The translations under genes were made by a program, and so were the position numbers. From Halichoerus grypus (taxonomy: Eukaryota; Chordata; Mammalia; Carnivora; Phocidae): 64,000 bases of DNA. The notes beneath the pieces are model-generated. The model did not search any database. It was not told where the DNA came from and saw nothing but the letters and a program-made list of their open reading frames with translations. Positions 63,862 through 64,000 of the stretch are shown here, one piece after another (position 1 is the first letter of the stretch; every line of letters begins with the position of its first letter). The stretch is taken from the NCBI RefSeq assembly GCF_964656455.1, contig NC_135720.1, positions 109,876,696-109,940,695 of the forward strand, read 5' to 3'.

Positions 63862-64000
63862 CTGTTTTTTAAAGGGGAAAAAAAAGATTTATAATTAAAA
63901 GACTGCTGATTGTTTTCATAACCCAATCAGAAAGCTGTTGGTATTTAAAATGTCATCAAATAATTATGCCTTAGATTTTGCCTCAGAGTAAAACAGAGAT

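Noticed and set aside
1..64000. CRISPR arrays, operons, phage or insertion sequences
   Set aside because: The repeats are interspersed eukaryotic retroposons. No regularly spaced direct repeats or bacterial-type genes were seen.

Overview
This window is mammalian nuclear DNA from a carnivoran. It holds about 33 tRNA-Lys-type CanSINE (SINEC) copies in a form typical of arctoid caniforms (bear, seal or mustelid type heads and tails rather than the standard dog type), several L1 generations, MIR, L2 and MaLR fossils, and a spliced gene with large introns. The arctoid assignment is an inference from SINE style. Nothing prokaryotic, plasmid-borne or CRISPR-like is present.

The only host gene I can support is DNAH5, the outer-arm axonemal dynein heavy chain, on the minus strand. 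Fifteen consecutive internal exons run from 63861 down to 5892. They total 2052 nt, or 684 codons, with every exon phase agreeing across every junction and no internal stop. They encode part of the N-terminal tail leading into the linker, upstream of the AAA+ motor. I estimate roughly residues 700-1390 of about 4600; this was not computed. Both ends of the gene lie outside the window. One splice donor is GC instead of GT (40411-40412), and two GT donors are weak.

All other sequence is intronic. 1-5891 is the intron after the last exon here, with two L2-like fossils. 6006-18184 is a 12.2-kb intron. It holds a triple SINE stack re-using one target site beside exon O, then an L1 palimpsest at about 10.1-18.1 kb: an old L1, interrupted by a twin-primed (5'-inverted) L1, itself interrupted by a younger L1 (11412-17088). 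That younger L1 keeps its whole 5'UTR but has lost most of ORF1's second half and the ORF2 endonuclease and most of the RT. Each layer is bounded by target-site duplications I could read. 18290-23239 carries four exons with SINEs, a MaLR-type LTR and an LTR-like stretch. 23437-32842 is almost wholly old L1 plus SINEs. 34080-45084 holds old L1/HAL1-like ORF1-bearing elements. 45201-63725 contains the remaining exons, several L1 3' ends, and a young 5'-truncated L1 (59835-61468) with an open 366-codon ORF2 tail.

I found no previously undescribed biological system. The items most worth checking are the GC-AG splice site, the internally deleted L1 with its duplicated-unit 5'UTR, the doubled L1 3' end of apparently different subfamilies, and the repeated use of one insertion site next to an exon.
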